Below are positions 53,246-62,601 of a stretch of 64,000 nt of DNA, one piece after another. The stretch is taken from contig NZ_JARUBF010000001.1 in NCBI RefSeq assembly GCF_029626025.1, forward strand, positions 496,001 to 560,000, written 5' to 3'. Source of the DNA: Solwaraspora sp. WMMD406. Lineage in GTDB: Bacteria; Actinomycetota; Actinomycetes; Mycobacteriales; Micromonosporaceae. The notes under the pieces are model-generated. The model had not been told where the DNA came from, searched no databases, and was given only the letters and a program-made list of their open reading frames with translations. How positions within the stretch are numbered: the first letter of the stretch is position 1; each line of letters starts with the position of its first letter. Position numbers and translations under genes: made by a program.

Positions 53246-54754
53246 TCATCGCCCCTCCCGCTCGGCGATGACGGCCCGCATGATCTGGCCGGAGATCCGG
53301 GCGGCTTCGGCGCTGCCGCCCCCGCCGGCCCCTTCGAGCAGGACGCAGACGGCGGAGATCGGCTCGCCGTCGTCGGTCATGGCGTACCCGATGAACCAGC
53401 CGTGGTCCTCGTCGTCCTCGCCGGCCTGGGCGGTGCCAGTCTTGCCGCCGACGGTGTAGCCGTCGATCCGCGCGTTGCGCCCGGTGCCGTTGCGCACCAC
53501 GCTGACCATCATCTGCTGCAGGTCGCCGGCGACCTGGCCGCTGACCGACTCGCGGAGCTCGCGGGGCGCGGCCGTGTAGTAGCTGCTGGTGCGGTCCGGG
53601 CCGAGCAACTGCTGGATCAGGTACGGCCGCATCTGGGTGCCGCCGTTGGCGACCGCGGCGGCGATCATGGCCCCTTCGAGCGGGGTCATCCGTACGTTGT
53701 TCTGCCCGATCGACGACTGGGCCAGCGCGGCGCCGTCCTCGCTGCCGTCGGGGTTCTGGATGTCGCCGGTCCGGCTGGGCGCGACCGGCAGGCCGGTGTC
53801 GCCGTTGGTCCGGCCGACCACCTGCTCTTCGTCTTCGAACCCGAAGTCGCGGGCCTTGTCCTTGACCCGCTCGGCACCGAGTTCGACGCCGAGTTTCGCG
53901 AAGCCGGTGTTGCACGAGTCGGTCAACGCGGTGATCAGGGTGACCTGGTCCTGGGGGCAGATGGAGTTGGCGGCGTTGCGGATGTCGGTGCCCGAGTCGG
54001 GGTGCCGGTAGACCGGACCGGCGGAGATCTGGTCCTCGACGCCGACGCCGTTTTCCAGCGCGGCGGCGACGACGACGACCTTGAAGGTGGATCCGGGTGG
54101 CAGCACTTCACCGAGCGCCCGGTTGCGCAGCGGCCCGTCCGGGTCGCCGTCGAGGGCGTTGTACGCCTCCTGGGCGGCGTTGGTGTCGTGGCTGGCCAGC
54201 GGGTTCGGGTCGTAGCTGGGGATGGAGACCAGCGCCTGGATCGCCCCGGTACGGGGGTCGATGGCGACGGCGGCGCCCTGGTCGACCCCGACCCGGTTTT
54301 CGATCAGCTGCCGGTAGGCGGTCTCCTGCGCCCGACGGTTGACGGTCAGCAGCACGTTGCCGCCGCCGGTCTCCTCGCCGGTGAACAGGTCACGGACCCG
54401 GTCGGCGAACAGTTGGTCGCTGGTGCCGGCGAGGAAGTCGTTCTCGGCCCGTTCGATCCCGGTCGCGGCGAGGTTGACCGGCTTGTAGCCGATGACGTGG
54501 GCGTACAGTTCGTTGTCCGGATAGGTGCGCAGGAACGTGAGTTCGCCGTCCGTCTCGGTGCTGGTGGCCAGGGCCCGGCCACCGGCCTCGATGTTGCCGC
54601 GCTGCCGGTCGTACTCGGCGACTTGGACCCGGCCGTTGTAGTCGCTGTTGCGGTACTCGTCGGCCTTGTAGCCCTGGACCCAGTTGAGGTTCGCGAAGAG
54701 CAGGCCGAAGAGGATCATGATGACGACGCCGACCCTGCGTAACGGTGCGTTCAT
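53246..54754 (-). CDS. pbpA: Penicillin-binding protein A (class B transpeptidase)
   Basis: 502 residues: N-terminal membrane anchor (VGVVIMILFGLLFANLNWV), dimerisation domain, then the transpeptidase domain with the SxxK of GSTFKVVVV, SxN as QSSIGQN, and KTG in VGGKTGTAQ. It acts as the transpeptidase partner of the adjacent RodA/FtsW glycosyltransferase and is a known substrate-type partner of PknB in mycobacteria. It overlaps the rodA stop by 4 bp. Confidence 0.96.
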   Translation of the reverse strand: MNAPLRRVGVVIMILFGLLFANLNWVQGYKADEYRNSDYNGRVQVAEYDRQRGNIEAGGRALATSTETDGELTFLRTYPDNELYAHVIGYKPVNLAATGIERAENDFLAGTSDQLFADRVRDLFTGEETGGGNVLLTVNRRAQETAYRQLIENRVGVDQGAAVAIDPRTGAIQALVSIPSYDPNPLASHDTNAAQEAYNALDGDPDGPLRNRALGEVLPPGSTFKVVVVAAALENGVGVEDQISAGPVYRHPDSGTDIRNAANSICPQDQVTLITALTDSCNTGFAKLGVELGAERVKDKARDFGFEDEEQVVGRTNGDTGLPVAPSRTGDIQNPDGSEDGAALAQSSIGQNNVRMTPLEGAMIAAAVANGGTQMRPYLIQQLLGPDRTSSYYTAAPRELRESVSGQVAGDLQQMMVSVVRNGTGRNARIDGYTVGGKTGTAQAGEDDEDHGWFIGYAMTDDGEPISAVCVLLEGAGGGGSAEAARISGQIMRAVIAEREGR

Positions 54755-56241
54755 CGCTTGATCACCTCCGTGGGCGCGCCGTGCAGCTGGGCGGGCGGTC
54801 CGGCGGGGGTGCCGGGTGGCCGGGGGTCGGCCCCGGTGACCGGCCGGCGGCCGGCGTCGGAGATCCGTAGCAGCAGCGCGATCAGCAGCCAGTTCGCCAT
54901 CAGCGACGAGCCACCGGCGGAGAGAAAGGGCGTGGTCTGACCGGTGAGCGGGATCAAGCCGCTGATCCCGCCGACGATCACGAAGACCTGCAGGGAGACG
55001 GTGAACGCCAGCCCACCGGCGAGCAGTTTGCCGAAGGAGTCCCGGACCGCCAGCCCGGCCCGCAGGCCCCGCTCGGCGACCAACAGGTAGATCACCAGCA
55101 GGGCGGAGAGGCCGAACAGTCCGATCTCCTCACCGATGCCGGCGAAGATGAAGTCGTTGTGCACCTCGGGCACCTTGAGCGGCTGGCCGCCGCCGGGGCC
55201 CGCGCCGAACAGCCCGCCGGTGCCGAGTCCGAGTAGTCCTTGGACGAGTTGGTACCCGTCGGCGTACGGGTCGGAGAAGGGGTCCAGCCAGATGTTCGCC
55301 CGCTGGTAGAAGTTGGCGAACGGGCCGCCGACGCTCGCGCCGAGGTAGTACGCCAGGAACGCCCCGCCGAAGAAGAGCAGCAGACCGATAATCAGCCAGC
55401 TGACCCGTTCGGTGGCGATGTAGAGCGTCACCACGAACATGCCGAAGTACAGCAGCGAGGTGCCGAGGTCCTTCTGGAACACCAGGACCAGGACGCTCAG
55501 CAGCCAGACCACCAGCACCGGGCCCAGGTCTCGGCCACGCGGGAAGTCGATGCCGAGCACCCGCCGGCTGGCGAGCGACAGGACTTCCCGCTTGCGGACC
55601 AGGTAGTAGGCGAAGAACGACAACAGCGCCAGCTTGGCGAACTCGCCCGGTTGGATGGAGAAGCCGCCGATCAGGATCCACAGCTTGGCGCCGTTGACCT
55701 CGGAGTAGCGGGCCGGGAGGACGGCCGGGATCATCACCAGCACGATGCCGGCCAGCCCGAGGGTGTACGCGTACCGGGCGATCATCTGGTGGTCGCGGAC
55801 CAGGACGAGCAGACCGGCGGCGAGGACCACAGCGGCCAGGGTCCAGGCCAGCTGCCGGCCACCCGTACCGGCGAAGATCGGGTAGTCGAGCCGCTCGGCG
55901 GCGGCGACCTGGGCCAGGTCGTAGCGGCGCAGGAACGCCACACCTATCCCGTTGAGCAGAGCGACCGCCGGCAGCAGGGCCGGGTCGGCGTACGGCGCGA
56001 AGAACCGGATGACCAGGTGCAGGCCGACGAAGACCGCGCCGACGACCGCCGTGGGCACCCAGAAGCCGGGCCGGACGGTGCCGAGCACCGCCGCTTCGAC
56101 AGCGGCGGAGTAGAGCGCGACGACCGCCAGCGCGAGCCCGAGCAGCCCGAGTTCGGCGTTGCGCCGGGTCCGGACGGACCGGACCCGGGGCATCTCGCCG
56201 GTGATCGCCGGGTGCGAGGTGGGTCTGACTGGCGCGGTCAC
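54751..56241 (-). CDS. rodA: RodA/FtsW-family SEDS peptidoglycan glycosyltransferase
   Basis: 496 residues with about 12 membrane helices. SEDS landmarks: LWILIGGFSIQPGEFAKLALL, FQKDLGTSLLYFGMFVV, ADGYQLVQGLLGLGTGGLFGAGPG and HNDFIFAGIGEEIGLFG, ending near GQTTPFLSAGGSSLMANWLLIALLLRI. With PbpA it polymerises peptidoglycan strands. It precedes pstP's partner genes in the conserved order pstP-rodA-pbpA-pknA-pknB. Confidence 0.95.
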   Translation of the reverse strand: MTAPVRPTSHPAITGEMPRVRSVRTRRNAELGLLGLALAVVALYSAAVEAAVLGTVRPGFWVPTAVVGAVFVGLHLVIRFFAPYADPALLPAVALLNGIGVAFLRRYDLAQVAAAERLDYPIFAGTGGRQLAWTLAAVVLAAGLLVLVRDHQMIARYAYTLGLAGIVLVMIPAVLPARYSEVNGAKLWILIGGFSIQPGEFAKLALLSFFAYYLVRKREVLSLASRRVLGIDFPRGRDLGPVLVVWLLSVLVLVFQKDLGTSLLYFGMFVVTLYIATERVSWLIIGLLLFFGGAFLAYYLGASVGGPFANFYQRANIWLDPFSDPYADGYQLVQGLLGLGTGGLFGAGPGGGQPLKVPEVHNDFIFAGIGEEIGLFGLSALLVIYLLVAERGLRAGLAVRDSFGKLLAGGLAFTVSLQVFVIVGGISGLIPLTGQTTPFLSAGGSSLMANWLLIALLLRISDAGRRPVTGADPRPPGTPAGPPAQLHGAPTEVIKR

Positions 56242-56272
56242 TGAAATTCCTTCACGTCGATCGCGCCGGGTC

Positions 56273-57772
56273 TCAGTCGACCGACCGGCAACCGGCCGGG
56301 TTGGTCAACGGTGGCACCGGCTCGACCGGTGGGGCGTCCGGGGTGCTCTCCGGAGCACCGTCGGGCGCGGGCGAATTGATCCCGCTCACGTCCGGCACCA
56401 CGGTCGGCCCGCCGGTGGGGCTGATCGACGGGACGGGGGCAGTCGCCGGGGGTACCGGAGACCCGGTGGGTGCCACGATCGTCGGTGCCGGCGTCGGTGC
56501 CGGCGTCAGCGATGGCGTCGGGGAGGGAGACGGCGGGCAGGTGGGCTTAAGGTTGGGGTTGTCCGGTTCGTCGCGGGTCAGCTCGACCAGGTGGCGCTGC
56601 GCCTCGGCTTCGCTGCTGACGTGAATGCCCTGCTTGACCCGGTCCTGCGCGACCGTGGTCAGGTCGTCCAACGCGGTGTCGCTCGTTTCGTGCACGGTGG
56701 AGAGACTGACCCCGGCGATCTCACCCGGCATCCCCTGGAAGATCGCCAGCTGGCCGTCACCGGTCGCGCCGACGTAGTACTGCCGCTGGGTGTAGCTCCA
56801 GCCACCCCAGATGCCGCCGCCGAGAATGGCGACGAGGACCAGCAGGACGAGCGCCGCGCGGACCGGGTGCCGGCGGGGCCGTTCCGGGTCGTCGTCGCGG
56901 CCGGGCGCGGCGGCCTCCGCCGGTTCCGGTACGGCGGCCCGGGGCGCGGACAACGCCGAGGCGCGCGCCGCCGGGGTGGAGTCGTCGGCCGCGGTGGCCA
57001 TCCCCCGGTCGCGGGCAGCGGCCCCGCCGACGATCGGCGCCTGTTCGTGGATGCTCTGGTCGGTGGCGTCGGCGATGATGACCGTGATGTTGTCCGGCCC
57101 ACCGCCGCGCAGCGCGAGCTGCACCAGCCGTTCGACGCACTTCTGCGGGTCGGTGTATTCCCGCAGGGTCTCGGCGATGGTCTCCGCGCTGACCACTCCG
57201 GAGAGGCCGTCGCTGCAGATCAGGTAACGATCGCCGGCGACGACTTGGCGGACCGAGTACTCCGGGTCGATGTCCCGGCCGTCGAGCGCGCGGGTGAGCA
57301 GGGAACGCTGCGGGTGGCTGCTGGCCTCCTCAGCGCTGATCCGGCCCTCGTCGACCAGCATCTGGACGTAGGTGTCGTCCTTGGTGATCTGGGCGAACTC
57401 ACCGCCGCGCAGCAGGTAGGCACGGGAGTCACCGATGTGCACCATGCCGATCTTGCTGCCGGAGAAGAGGGTGGCGGTCAGCGTGGTGCCCATCCCCTCC
57501 AGGTGGGGATTGGCGTCGACGGTGTCCCGCAGATGCTGGTTGGCCAGTCCCACGGCAGAGCGCAGGGCGTCGACCATGGCGTCGTTGGGGACGTCTTCGT
57601 CGAGCGGGGCGAGCGCCCCGATGACGATGTTGCTGGCGACGTCACCGGCGGCCATCCCGCCCATGCCGTCGGCCACGGCGAGCAGCCGCGGTCCGGCATA
57701 GACGGAATCCTGGTTTCCGTCACGGATCAGTCCGCGGTCACTGTGGGCGGCATAGCGCAGGGTCAGAGTCAT
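56273..57772 (-). CDS. pstP: PP2C-type Ser/Thr phosphatase PstP
   Basis: 499 residues. The PP2C catalytic domain (about 1-240) has DRGLIRDGNQDSVYAG, LAVADGMGGMAAGDVAS, VHIGDSRAYLLRGGEF, ICSDGLSGVV and GGPDNITVIIADA with the metal-binding Asp residues. A linker, one membrane helix (AALVLLVLVAILGGGIWGGW) and a large Pro/Thr-rich outside tail follow. It reverses PknA/PknB phosphorylation. It overlaps fhaB by 4 bp. Confidence 0.96.
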   Translation of the reverse strand: MTLTLRYAAHSDRGLIRDGNQDSVYAGPRLLAVADGMGGMAAGDVASNIVIGALAPLDEDVPNDAMVDALRSAVGLANQHLRDTVDANPHLEGMGTTLTATLFSGSKIGMVHIGDSRAYLLRGGEFAQITKDDTYVQMLVDEGRISAEEASSHPQRSLLTRALDGRDIDPEYSVRQVVAGDRYLICSDGLSGVVSAETIAETLREYTDPQKCVERLVQLALRGGGPDNITVIIADATDQSIHEQAPIVGGAAARDRGMATAADDSTPAARASALSAPRAAVPEPAEAAAPGRDDDPERPRRHPVRAALVLLVLVAILGGGIWGGWSYTQRQYYVGATGDGQLAIFQGMPGEIAGVSLSTVHETSDTALDDLTTVAQDRVKQGIHVSSEAEAQRHLVELTRDEPDNPNLKPTCPPSPSPTPSLTPAPTPAPTIVAPTGSPVPPATAPVPSISPTGGPTVVPDVSGINSPAPDGAPESTPDAPPVEPVPPLTNPAGCRSVD

Positions 57773-58251
57773 GGCCGTAACTCAAGAGATGTGCGGCCGA
57801 TGCGAATCGGCACGGCTAGGGGTACGGGGGTAGGCCCGGTGACCTTAGCGCGATCGAGGTACGTCCCGTTAGTCGAGCCCATGTCCTCGATGAACCACTG
57901 CCCGTCACGGGGCATCAACCGGGCGTGTCGGGCTGACGCATAGTCATCGGTGATCACCAGAGTGGAATCCTCTGCCCGACCAATCGTTATCGGCGTCTCA
58001 CCCAGAGTGATCCGCGTACCGTTCAGCTGACCTGCCGTCACCACCAGCTGATGCGCGGCCCGCCCCCGTTTCACCTTGGCGGTCCGGGCCGGCGCCGCCC
58101 CGCCGCCGACACCACGCGGCGCGGCGACCAGTCGACTCGACCGGGCACCGGCGAAAAGGTCCCGACGGATCACACCGACCACCGTGAACACGAAGATCCA
58201 CAGCAGGACGATGAACCCGATCCGGGCGACGACAACGACGAATTCGGGCAA
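57769..58251 (-). CDS. fhaB: FHA-domain membrane protein FhaB (FipA)
   Basis: 160 residues: an N-terminal membrane anchor (ARIGFIVLLWIFVFTVVGVI) and a C-terminal FHA domain with GRAEDSTLVITDDYASARHARL and GSTNGTYLDR, which binds phosphothreonine. In mycobacteria it links PknA/B signalling to FtsZ and FtsQ. It lies between fhaA and pstP with only 2 bases to fhaA. Confidence 0.94.
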   Translation of the reverse strand: MPEFVVVVARIGFIVLLWIFVFTVVGVIRRDLFAGARSSRLVAAPRGVGGGAAPARTAKVKRGRAAHQLVVTAGQLNGTRITLGETPITIGRAEDSTLVITDDYASARHARLMPRDGQWFIEDMGSTNGTYLDRAKVTGPTPVPLAVPIRIGRTSLELRP

Positions 58252-58253
58252 GG

Positions 58254-59060
58254 TTAGCCATCCACTCGGAACGTGAGCGTGGTCGTTCCGAGCTGGATCA
58301 TGTCACCAGGGTTCAAGGCGACAGCCGAGACCCGCTGACCGTTGACCATGGTCCCGTTGGTCGACCCGAGGTCGGTCAGCACGACCTGCGCACCATCGAA
58401 ATCCAGCCGGGCGTGTCGACGGGAGATCCCGACGTCCGGCAGACGCAGGTTGGCCTGGTCACCCCGGCCGATCACGGTAGAACCCATCTGCAGCGGATAG
58501 GTCCGGCCGTCGCCGGACACCAGCCGGATGTTGCGCCCGGCACCGCCCTGCTGGTGCGGCGGCGGGCCGTACCCGCCGGGCTGCTGCTGCTCGTACGGCG
58601 GGTAGCCGGGCGGGCCGCCGGGCATGTCGTACGCCGGCTGTTGCACCGGGGCGACGTCGCCGCCGGTGAAGACCTCGGCGGTGACCCGGAACATGCCGGT
58701 GTCCAACCCGTCGCCCCGCTCGATCTCGACGATCACGTCGCCGTACACCGTCCAGGCCTGCTCACCGATGAACTCGGCCTGGGACTGGGCGAGCTCCTGG
58801 GCGAGCGCGGCGGCGTACGGCGCCAGCCGGCTGTGGTCGTACGGCGAGAGATCGATCACGTAGCGGTTAGGAACCAGCGTGCGCCCGCCGGCCAGGATCG
58901 CCTTGTGCGCCTCCGCCTCCCGCTGCATCGCGTTGAGGATCTCCACCGGGTGCACGACACCCTTGAACACCTTGGCGAAGGCCCCTTCGACTAGGCCTTC
59001 CAGACGCTTCTCGAAGCGTTGCAGCACGCTCACCGGCTCCTCCTCGGGTTCCGAGGACAT
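58254..59060 (-). CDS. fhaA: FhaA, DUF3662 and FHA domain protein
   Basis: 268 residues. The N-terminal DUF3662 domain (about 10-130: VLQRFEKRLEGLVEGAFAKVF, HPVEILNAMQREAEAHK, NRYVIDLSPYDHSRL) is followed by a Pro/Gln/Gly-rich linker and a C-terminal FHA domain (GRGDQANLRLPDVGISRRHARL; LGSTNGTMVNGQRV). FhaA binds phosphorylated PknA/B and MviN pseudokinase partners in mycobacteria. It is the first gene of the seven-gene minus-strand operon and is divergent from tRNA-Leu. Confidence 0.95.
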   Translation of the reverse strand: MSSEPEEEPVSVLQRFEKRLEGLVEGAFAKVFKGVVHPVEILNAMQREAEAHKAILAGGRTLVPNRYVIDLSPYDHSRLAPYAAALAQELAQSQAEFIGEQAWTVYGDVIVEIERGDGLDTGMFRVTAEVFTGGDVAPVQQPAYDMPGGPPGYPPYEQQQPGGYGPPPHQQGGAGRNIRLVSGDGRTYPLQMGSTVIGRGDQANLRLPDVGISRRHARLDFDGAQVVLTDLGSTNGTMVNGQRVSAVALNPGDMIQLGTTTLTFRVDG

Positions 59061-59307
59061 GATGGTATCCGGCCGTCGCCCGTGCCACCCGCACGCCGAT
59101 CGACCCTGCTCCCGCCCTGTCCCGTACGGCCGGCTCGTCCCGTGCTAGTCTTCGCCAGGCGTCGCGGGCGGTTACCCGCTCGGGACTGCCAGGGACAGCG
59201 TAGTATGTCCCGGCACCTGCCAGCGGGTGGGTCCGGCCGACACCCCCTCCGGAGTCGGCGAACGACCCGTCTGGGATAGTCTTCACCGACTGTTCCGGAC
59301 AGCGTCC

Positions 59308-59393
59308 GGGGAAGTGGCGGAATGGCAGACGCGCACGGTTCAGGTCCGTGTGCCCGAAAGGGCGTGGGGGTTCAACTCCCCCCTTCCCCACCA
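59308..59393 (+). tRNA. tRNA-Leu (anticodon CAG)
   Basis: 86-base class II tRNA with long variable arm and encoded CCA. The acceptor GGGGAAG pairs with CTTCCCC, the anticodon loop is TTCAGGT (CAG), and the T arm is GGGGGTTCAACTCCCCC. A perfect 16-bp hairpin follows 38 bases later. Confidence 0.97.
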
Positions 59394-59431
59394 GCGGTAC
59401 GGCCGGTTCGGCCCGTACCTGTGATGTAGTG

Positions 59432-59466
59432 ACAAGAAGGCTCCGCCGGCGGCGGAGCCTTCTTGT
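59432..59466 (+). terminator. Hairpin terminator after tRNA-Leu
   Basis: acaagaaggctccgcc and its complement form a perfect 16-bp stem around a 3-base loop, ending in a short T-rich arm (ttcttgt). It lies before the epimerase operon. Confidence 0.88.
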
Positions 59467-59524
59467 ACGTGGTGTCCGGATATGCTCTTGATCGTTCCTC
59501 CGCCCCCCAGCTCAGGAGTGTCGT

Positions 59525-60598
59525 GTGAGCGTCGCGTTGGTCACCGGATCCGGCGGTCTGATCGGATCGGAGGCGGTCCGGCACTTCGCCGGGCTCGGCC
59601 TGGACGTCGTCGGCATCGACAACGACATGCGCCGCGAGTTCTTCGGCGCCGAGGCCTCCACCGCCTGGAACGTGGAGACGCTGCGGCGTGACCTCGGTGC
59701 GGCGTACACCCATCAGGCGGTCGACATCCGCGACCGCGACGCCCTGGCGGGCCTGTTCCGGCGGTACGGCCGGGACATCGCCGTGGTGATCCACACCGCC
59801 GCGCAGCCGTCGCACGACTGGGCGGTCCGGGATCCGTTCACCGACTTCGACGTCAACGCCGGCGGCACCCTCAACGTGCTGCAGAACGTCCGGGAACACT
59901 GCCCGGAGGCGCCGGTGATCCACTGCTCCACCAACAAGGTGTACGGCGACCGGCCCAACAGCCTGCCGCTGATCGAGCAGGAGACCCGGTGGGAGATCGC
60001 CCCGGACCACCCGTACGCGGGCGGGATCACCGAGGACATGTCGATCGACGCCTGCCTGCACTCGGTGTTCGGCGCGTCGAAGGTCGCCGCCGATGTGATG
60101 GTGCAGGAGTACGGCCGCTACTTCGGCATCCGTACCGCCTGCTTCCGGGGCGGCACGCTGACCGGGCCGGCGCATTCGGCGACCGAGCTGCACGGCTTCC
60201 TCGGCTACCTGATGCGCTGCAACATGGAGCGGCGGACCTACAAGATCTTCGGGTACGGCGGCAAAATGGTCCGCGACGCGATCCACAGCCACGACGTGGT
60301 CTCCGCCTTCGAGGCGTTCTTCCGCGACCCGCGCCCGGCAGCGGTCTACAACCTGGGCGGCGGCCGGCACTCCAACTGCTCGCACCTGGAGGCGTTCGCC
60401 CTGGCCGAGCAGATCACCGGCCAGCAGATGATCACCGAATACCAGGAGGCCAACCGGGTCGGCGACCACCAGTGGTGGATCGGCTCCAACGCCGCTTTCC
60501 AGCGGGACTACCCTGACTGGAAGCAGGTCTACGACGTACCGATGATCCTGCAGGAGATCTACCAGGCCAACGTCGACAAGTGGGTGCCCGGGAAATGA
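59525..60598 (+). CDS. NAD-dependent sugar epimerase (CDP-paratose 2-epimerase-like)
   Basis: 357-residue extended SDR. Rossmann start: [18 protein letters not shown]. Other landmarks are [47 protein letters not shown] and [19 protein letters not shown]. The usual catalytic Tyr of the Y-x-x-x-K pair appears as Phe in SVFGASK. I recall this form in this subfamily, but it needs structural checking. The GTG at 59525 starts the gene, and its stop overlaps the next ATG (ATGA), so epimerase and glycosyltransferase form an operon, likely for a surface polysaccharide. Confidence 0.85.
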   Translation: MSVALVTGSGGLIGSEAVRHFAGLGLDVVGIDNDMRREFFGAEASTAWNVETLRRDLGAAYTHQAVDIRDRDALAGLFRRYGRDIAVVIHTAAQPSHDWAVRDPFTDFDVNAGGTLNVLQNVREHCPEAPVIHCSTNKVYGDRPNSLPLIEQETRWEIAPDHPYAGGITEDMSIDACLHSVFGASKVAADVMVQEYGRYFGIRTACFRGGTLTGPAHSATELHGFLGYLMRCNMERRTYKIFGYGGKMVRDAIHSHDVVSAFEAFFRDPRPAAVYNLGGGRHSNCSHLEAFALAEQITGQQMITEYQEANRVGDHQWWIGSNAAFQRDYPDWKQVYDVPMILQEIYQANVDKWVPGK

Positions 60599-61401
60599 TC
60601 GACCAGGGCAAGCGCAACCTGCTCGGGGTGCTGGTCGACGCCGTCGACTACGAGACCGCCACCGGGCGGGTGATCGACGCCGCCCGGGAGCGCCGGCCGC
60701 TGGCGTTGACCGCGCTCGCCGTACACGGGGTGATGACCGGGGTGCTCGACCCGGCGCACAACGCCCGGCTCAACTCGTTCGACCTGGTCACCCCGGACGG
60801 CCAGCCGGTGCGCTGGGGACTCAACCTGCTGCATGGTGCCGGCCTGAAAGACCGGGTGTACGGGCCGACGCTGACCCTGCGGGTGCTGCGGCGCTGCGCC
60901 GACGAAGGGCTGCCGATCTACCTGTACGGGTCGACTGAGGAGACGCTGGCCCGGCTGGTGCCCAAACTGGAGCAGATGTTCCCGGCGCTGAAGTTCGCCG
61001 GGGTCGAGCCGTCGAAGTTCCGCTCCGTCCAGCCGGGCGAAGAGGTGGAGATCGCGGACCGGATTCGGGCGTCCGGGGCCCGGCTGGTGCTGGTCGGGCT
61101 GGGCTGCCCCCGCCAAGAGGTCTTCGCGTACGCCATGCGCCCGCTGCTGGACATGCCGCTGATGGCGGTCGGCGCGGCCTTCGACTACCACGCCGGGCTG
61201 CTGCGCAAGCCGCCGTCCTGGATGCAGCGGTACGGCCTGGAGTGGCTGTGGCGGCTCGGGCTGGAGCCGAAACGGCTGTGGCGCCGCTACGTGATCCTCA
61301 ACCCGGCGTACCTGAGCCGGCTGGGCGCGCAAAAGACCGGACTGTGGTCGGCCACCCCGCCGCCGGCCGCGACTGACCGCCCCGCCACCTTCGCCGTCTG
61401 A
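60595..61401 (+). CDS. WecG/TagA/CpsF-family glycosyltransferase
   Basis: 268 residues from the ATG that overlaps the epimerase stop (a GTG 15 bp upstream is also possible). Family marks: [74 protein letters not shown] and [30 protein letters not shown]. It transfers a sugar from a nucleotide donor to a lipid-linked acceptor on the cytoplasmic face. Sequence identity of donor and acceptor is unknown. A 26-bp perfect hairpin follows. Confidence 0.88.
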   Translation: MIDQGKRNLLGVLVDAVDYETATGRVIDAARERRPLALTALAVHGVMTGVLDPAHNARLNSFDLVTPDGQPVRWGLNLLHGAGLKDRVYGPTLTLRVLRRCADEGLPIYLYGSTEETLARLVPKLEQMFPALKFAGVEPSKFRSVQPGEEVEIADRIRASGARLVLVGLGCPRQEVFAYAMRPLLDMPLMAVGAAFDYHAGLLRKPPSWMQRYGLEWLWRLGLEPKRLWRRYVILNPAYLSRLGAQKTGLWSATPPPAATDRPATFAV

Positions 61402-61489
61402 CCCCTACTCAGCTCTGGCTCGACGCCGGCCCGGGTCCTGGTCCGCCTGCCGCGCCGAGTTGCCGAGTTGTCGCCCGCCCGAAAGCTCA

Positions 61490-61547
61490 CGAGTTGAGGG
61501 CTGGGGTACGTAATTTTCGAGAATTACGTACCCCAGCCCTCAACTCG
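61490..61547 (+). terminator. 26-bp perfect hairpin downstream of the glycosyltransferase
   Basis: A perfect inverted repeat with 26-bp arms (starting cgagttgagggctggggtac) and a 6-base loop ttcgag lies 88 bp after the stop. It is long and AT-rich at the tip (gtaatt), so it may serve as a terminator. Its exceptional length also suggests a dispersed palindromic repeat. Confidence 0.65.
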
Positions 61548-61640
61548 CGCACGGACACCGGGCAACGGTGGAGACCAGCCCCGGCGCGCGGGCCTGCGAT
61601 CGGCCGGGGGCATGATGCTGGTCGGCGCTGATTCGAACGA

Positions 61641-61940
61641 CTACGCCGCTGGCCGCGATTCTTCGGCCTGCCACCAGGCCACAGCTCTGGCGGCGAAGTT
61701 GGCGACATCTACGTCGGTAGGAGCGAGGCCGAAGTGGCGCTCCATCCTGTCGCGCAGGAAGCATGTGACGTCGTCTGCGTCCGACCCGGCGGCCAGCCTC
61801 GTCAGCAGCGGTCCGAGTAGACAGTCGTACTCGTCGTCGCCGGCGTGGAACTCTCCAACACCGATGGGGTCCCACCCGTTCAGCATCTGGCGCAGCGCCC
61901 TTGTCCGGACACGGACTTGCGCCCGCACGGCGCGCTCCAT
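61641..61940 (-). CDS. Small immunity-like protein
   Basis: 99 residues from the ATG at 61938-61940 (GAGGAG upstream). ALRQMLNGWDPIGVGEF and DEYDCLLGPLLTRLAAGSDADDVTCFL resemble the DUF1871-like or immunity-type domain with W-D-P-I-G and D-E-Y-D hallmarks, ending VANFAARAVAWWQAEES. Such genes often lie in polymorphic-toxin immunity arrays. No toxin is visible in the window. The neighbouring gene on the same strand is IS-disrupted, so this may be a decayed immunity locus. Confidence 0.65.
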   Translation of the reverse strand: MERAVRAQVRVRTRALRQMLNGWDPIGVGEFHAGDDEYDCLLGPLLTRLAAGSDADDVTCFLRDRMERHFGLAPTDVDVANFAARAVAWWQAEESRPAA

Positions 61941-62106
61941 CGGGCTGCTCCTCATCCGCCAACCGTGATCGGGCCGCTGATCGCGGCTACATGTCAATGA
62001 TCGCCCACGTTTCGACGGCACGACCGATGCCGAGGCAGCCGAGGCGGTGACTGGGGCCGACGCATACCCCACACGCGTGCATGGTATCGGGCTTTGCGAC
62101 CGAAGA

Positions 62107-62478
62107 TCAGCGGCCGGCCATGAGCACGACCCGGTCGGCTTCCACGTCGTATCCGAGCACGGGCTGGTTCTCCAGGCCTTCGGGGGTCATCAACACCGGC
62201 TTGCGTAGCCGGCGGCCGATCGTGGTTAAGAATCGACAGAGGACGTCCAGTTGCTGTTGACCCTGCAGCTCACGCAAATCAACATCAAACTCGATTCGCT
62301 CAGCGTCGTAGAGCTGGAATATCGCGAGAACACCGGGTACCGGCCATACCTTCAACTGGACACCGCCCTCGTCACGGAGGCTCAGCATGTCCTCAACCGT
62401 GGCGGGCGGTGTACCCGCACCTCCGTCGAACAGGTAAGTAAACTGCCAGCCCTCCGACAGCACGAGGTCAACTAGAGC
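62107..62478 (-). pseudogene. Immunity-like gene disrupted by the IS element (3' part)
   Basis: The minus-strand frame reads ALVDLVLSEGWQFTYLFDGG, then LKVWPVPGVLAIFQLYDAERIEF and RKPVLMTPEGLENQPVLGYD, to a stop at 62107. I cannot name a family. The insertion sequence enters at codon ALVD, and the first codons seen (A-L-V-D) come from the target site. The 10-bp target duplication on the far side shows that the upstream half lies beyond 64000. Without the IS the frame would continue. The TTG at 62479-62481 from the IS end could give a truncated product, but is unlikely to be functional. Confidence 0.75.
62469..62478. repeat. 10-bp target-site duplication, left copy
   Basis: caactagagc occurs here and at 63989-63998, directly abutting both ends of the IS. 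Confidence 0.93.
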
Positions 62479-62537
62479 CAACGCCGCTCGGTTAAGCCGT
62501 TGCGGCAGCGGTCAAGGGTGTGTCGGTCGGACATGGG

Positions 62538-62601
62538 AAAGCGGAGTTCCTGTAACGAGGTGAGTCACTCCAAGACGCCTCGAGACCAGGAACTCCGCTT
62601 T
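62538..62601. promoter_or_regulatory. Subterminal hairpin overlapping the transposase start
   Basis: aaagcggagttcctg (62538-62552) and caggaactccgcttt (62587-62601) form a perfect 15-bp stem; the TTG start (62600-62602) begins in its last bases. In read-through mRNA from outside the IS the stem would hide the start, limiting transposase made from neighbouring transcription, as known for IS10-type elements. Confidence 0.7.
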
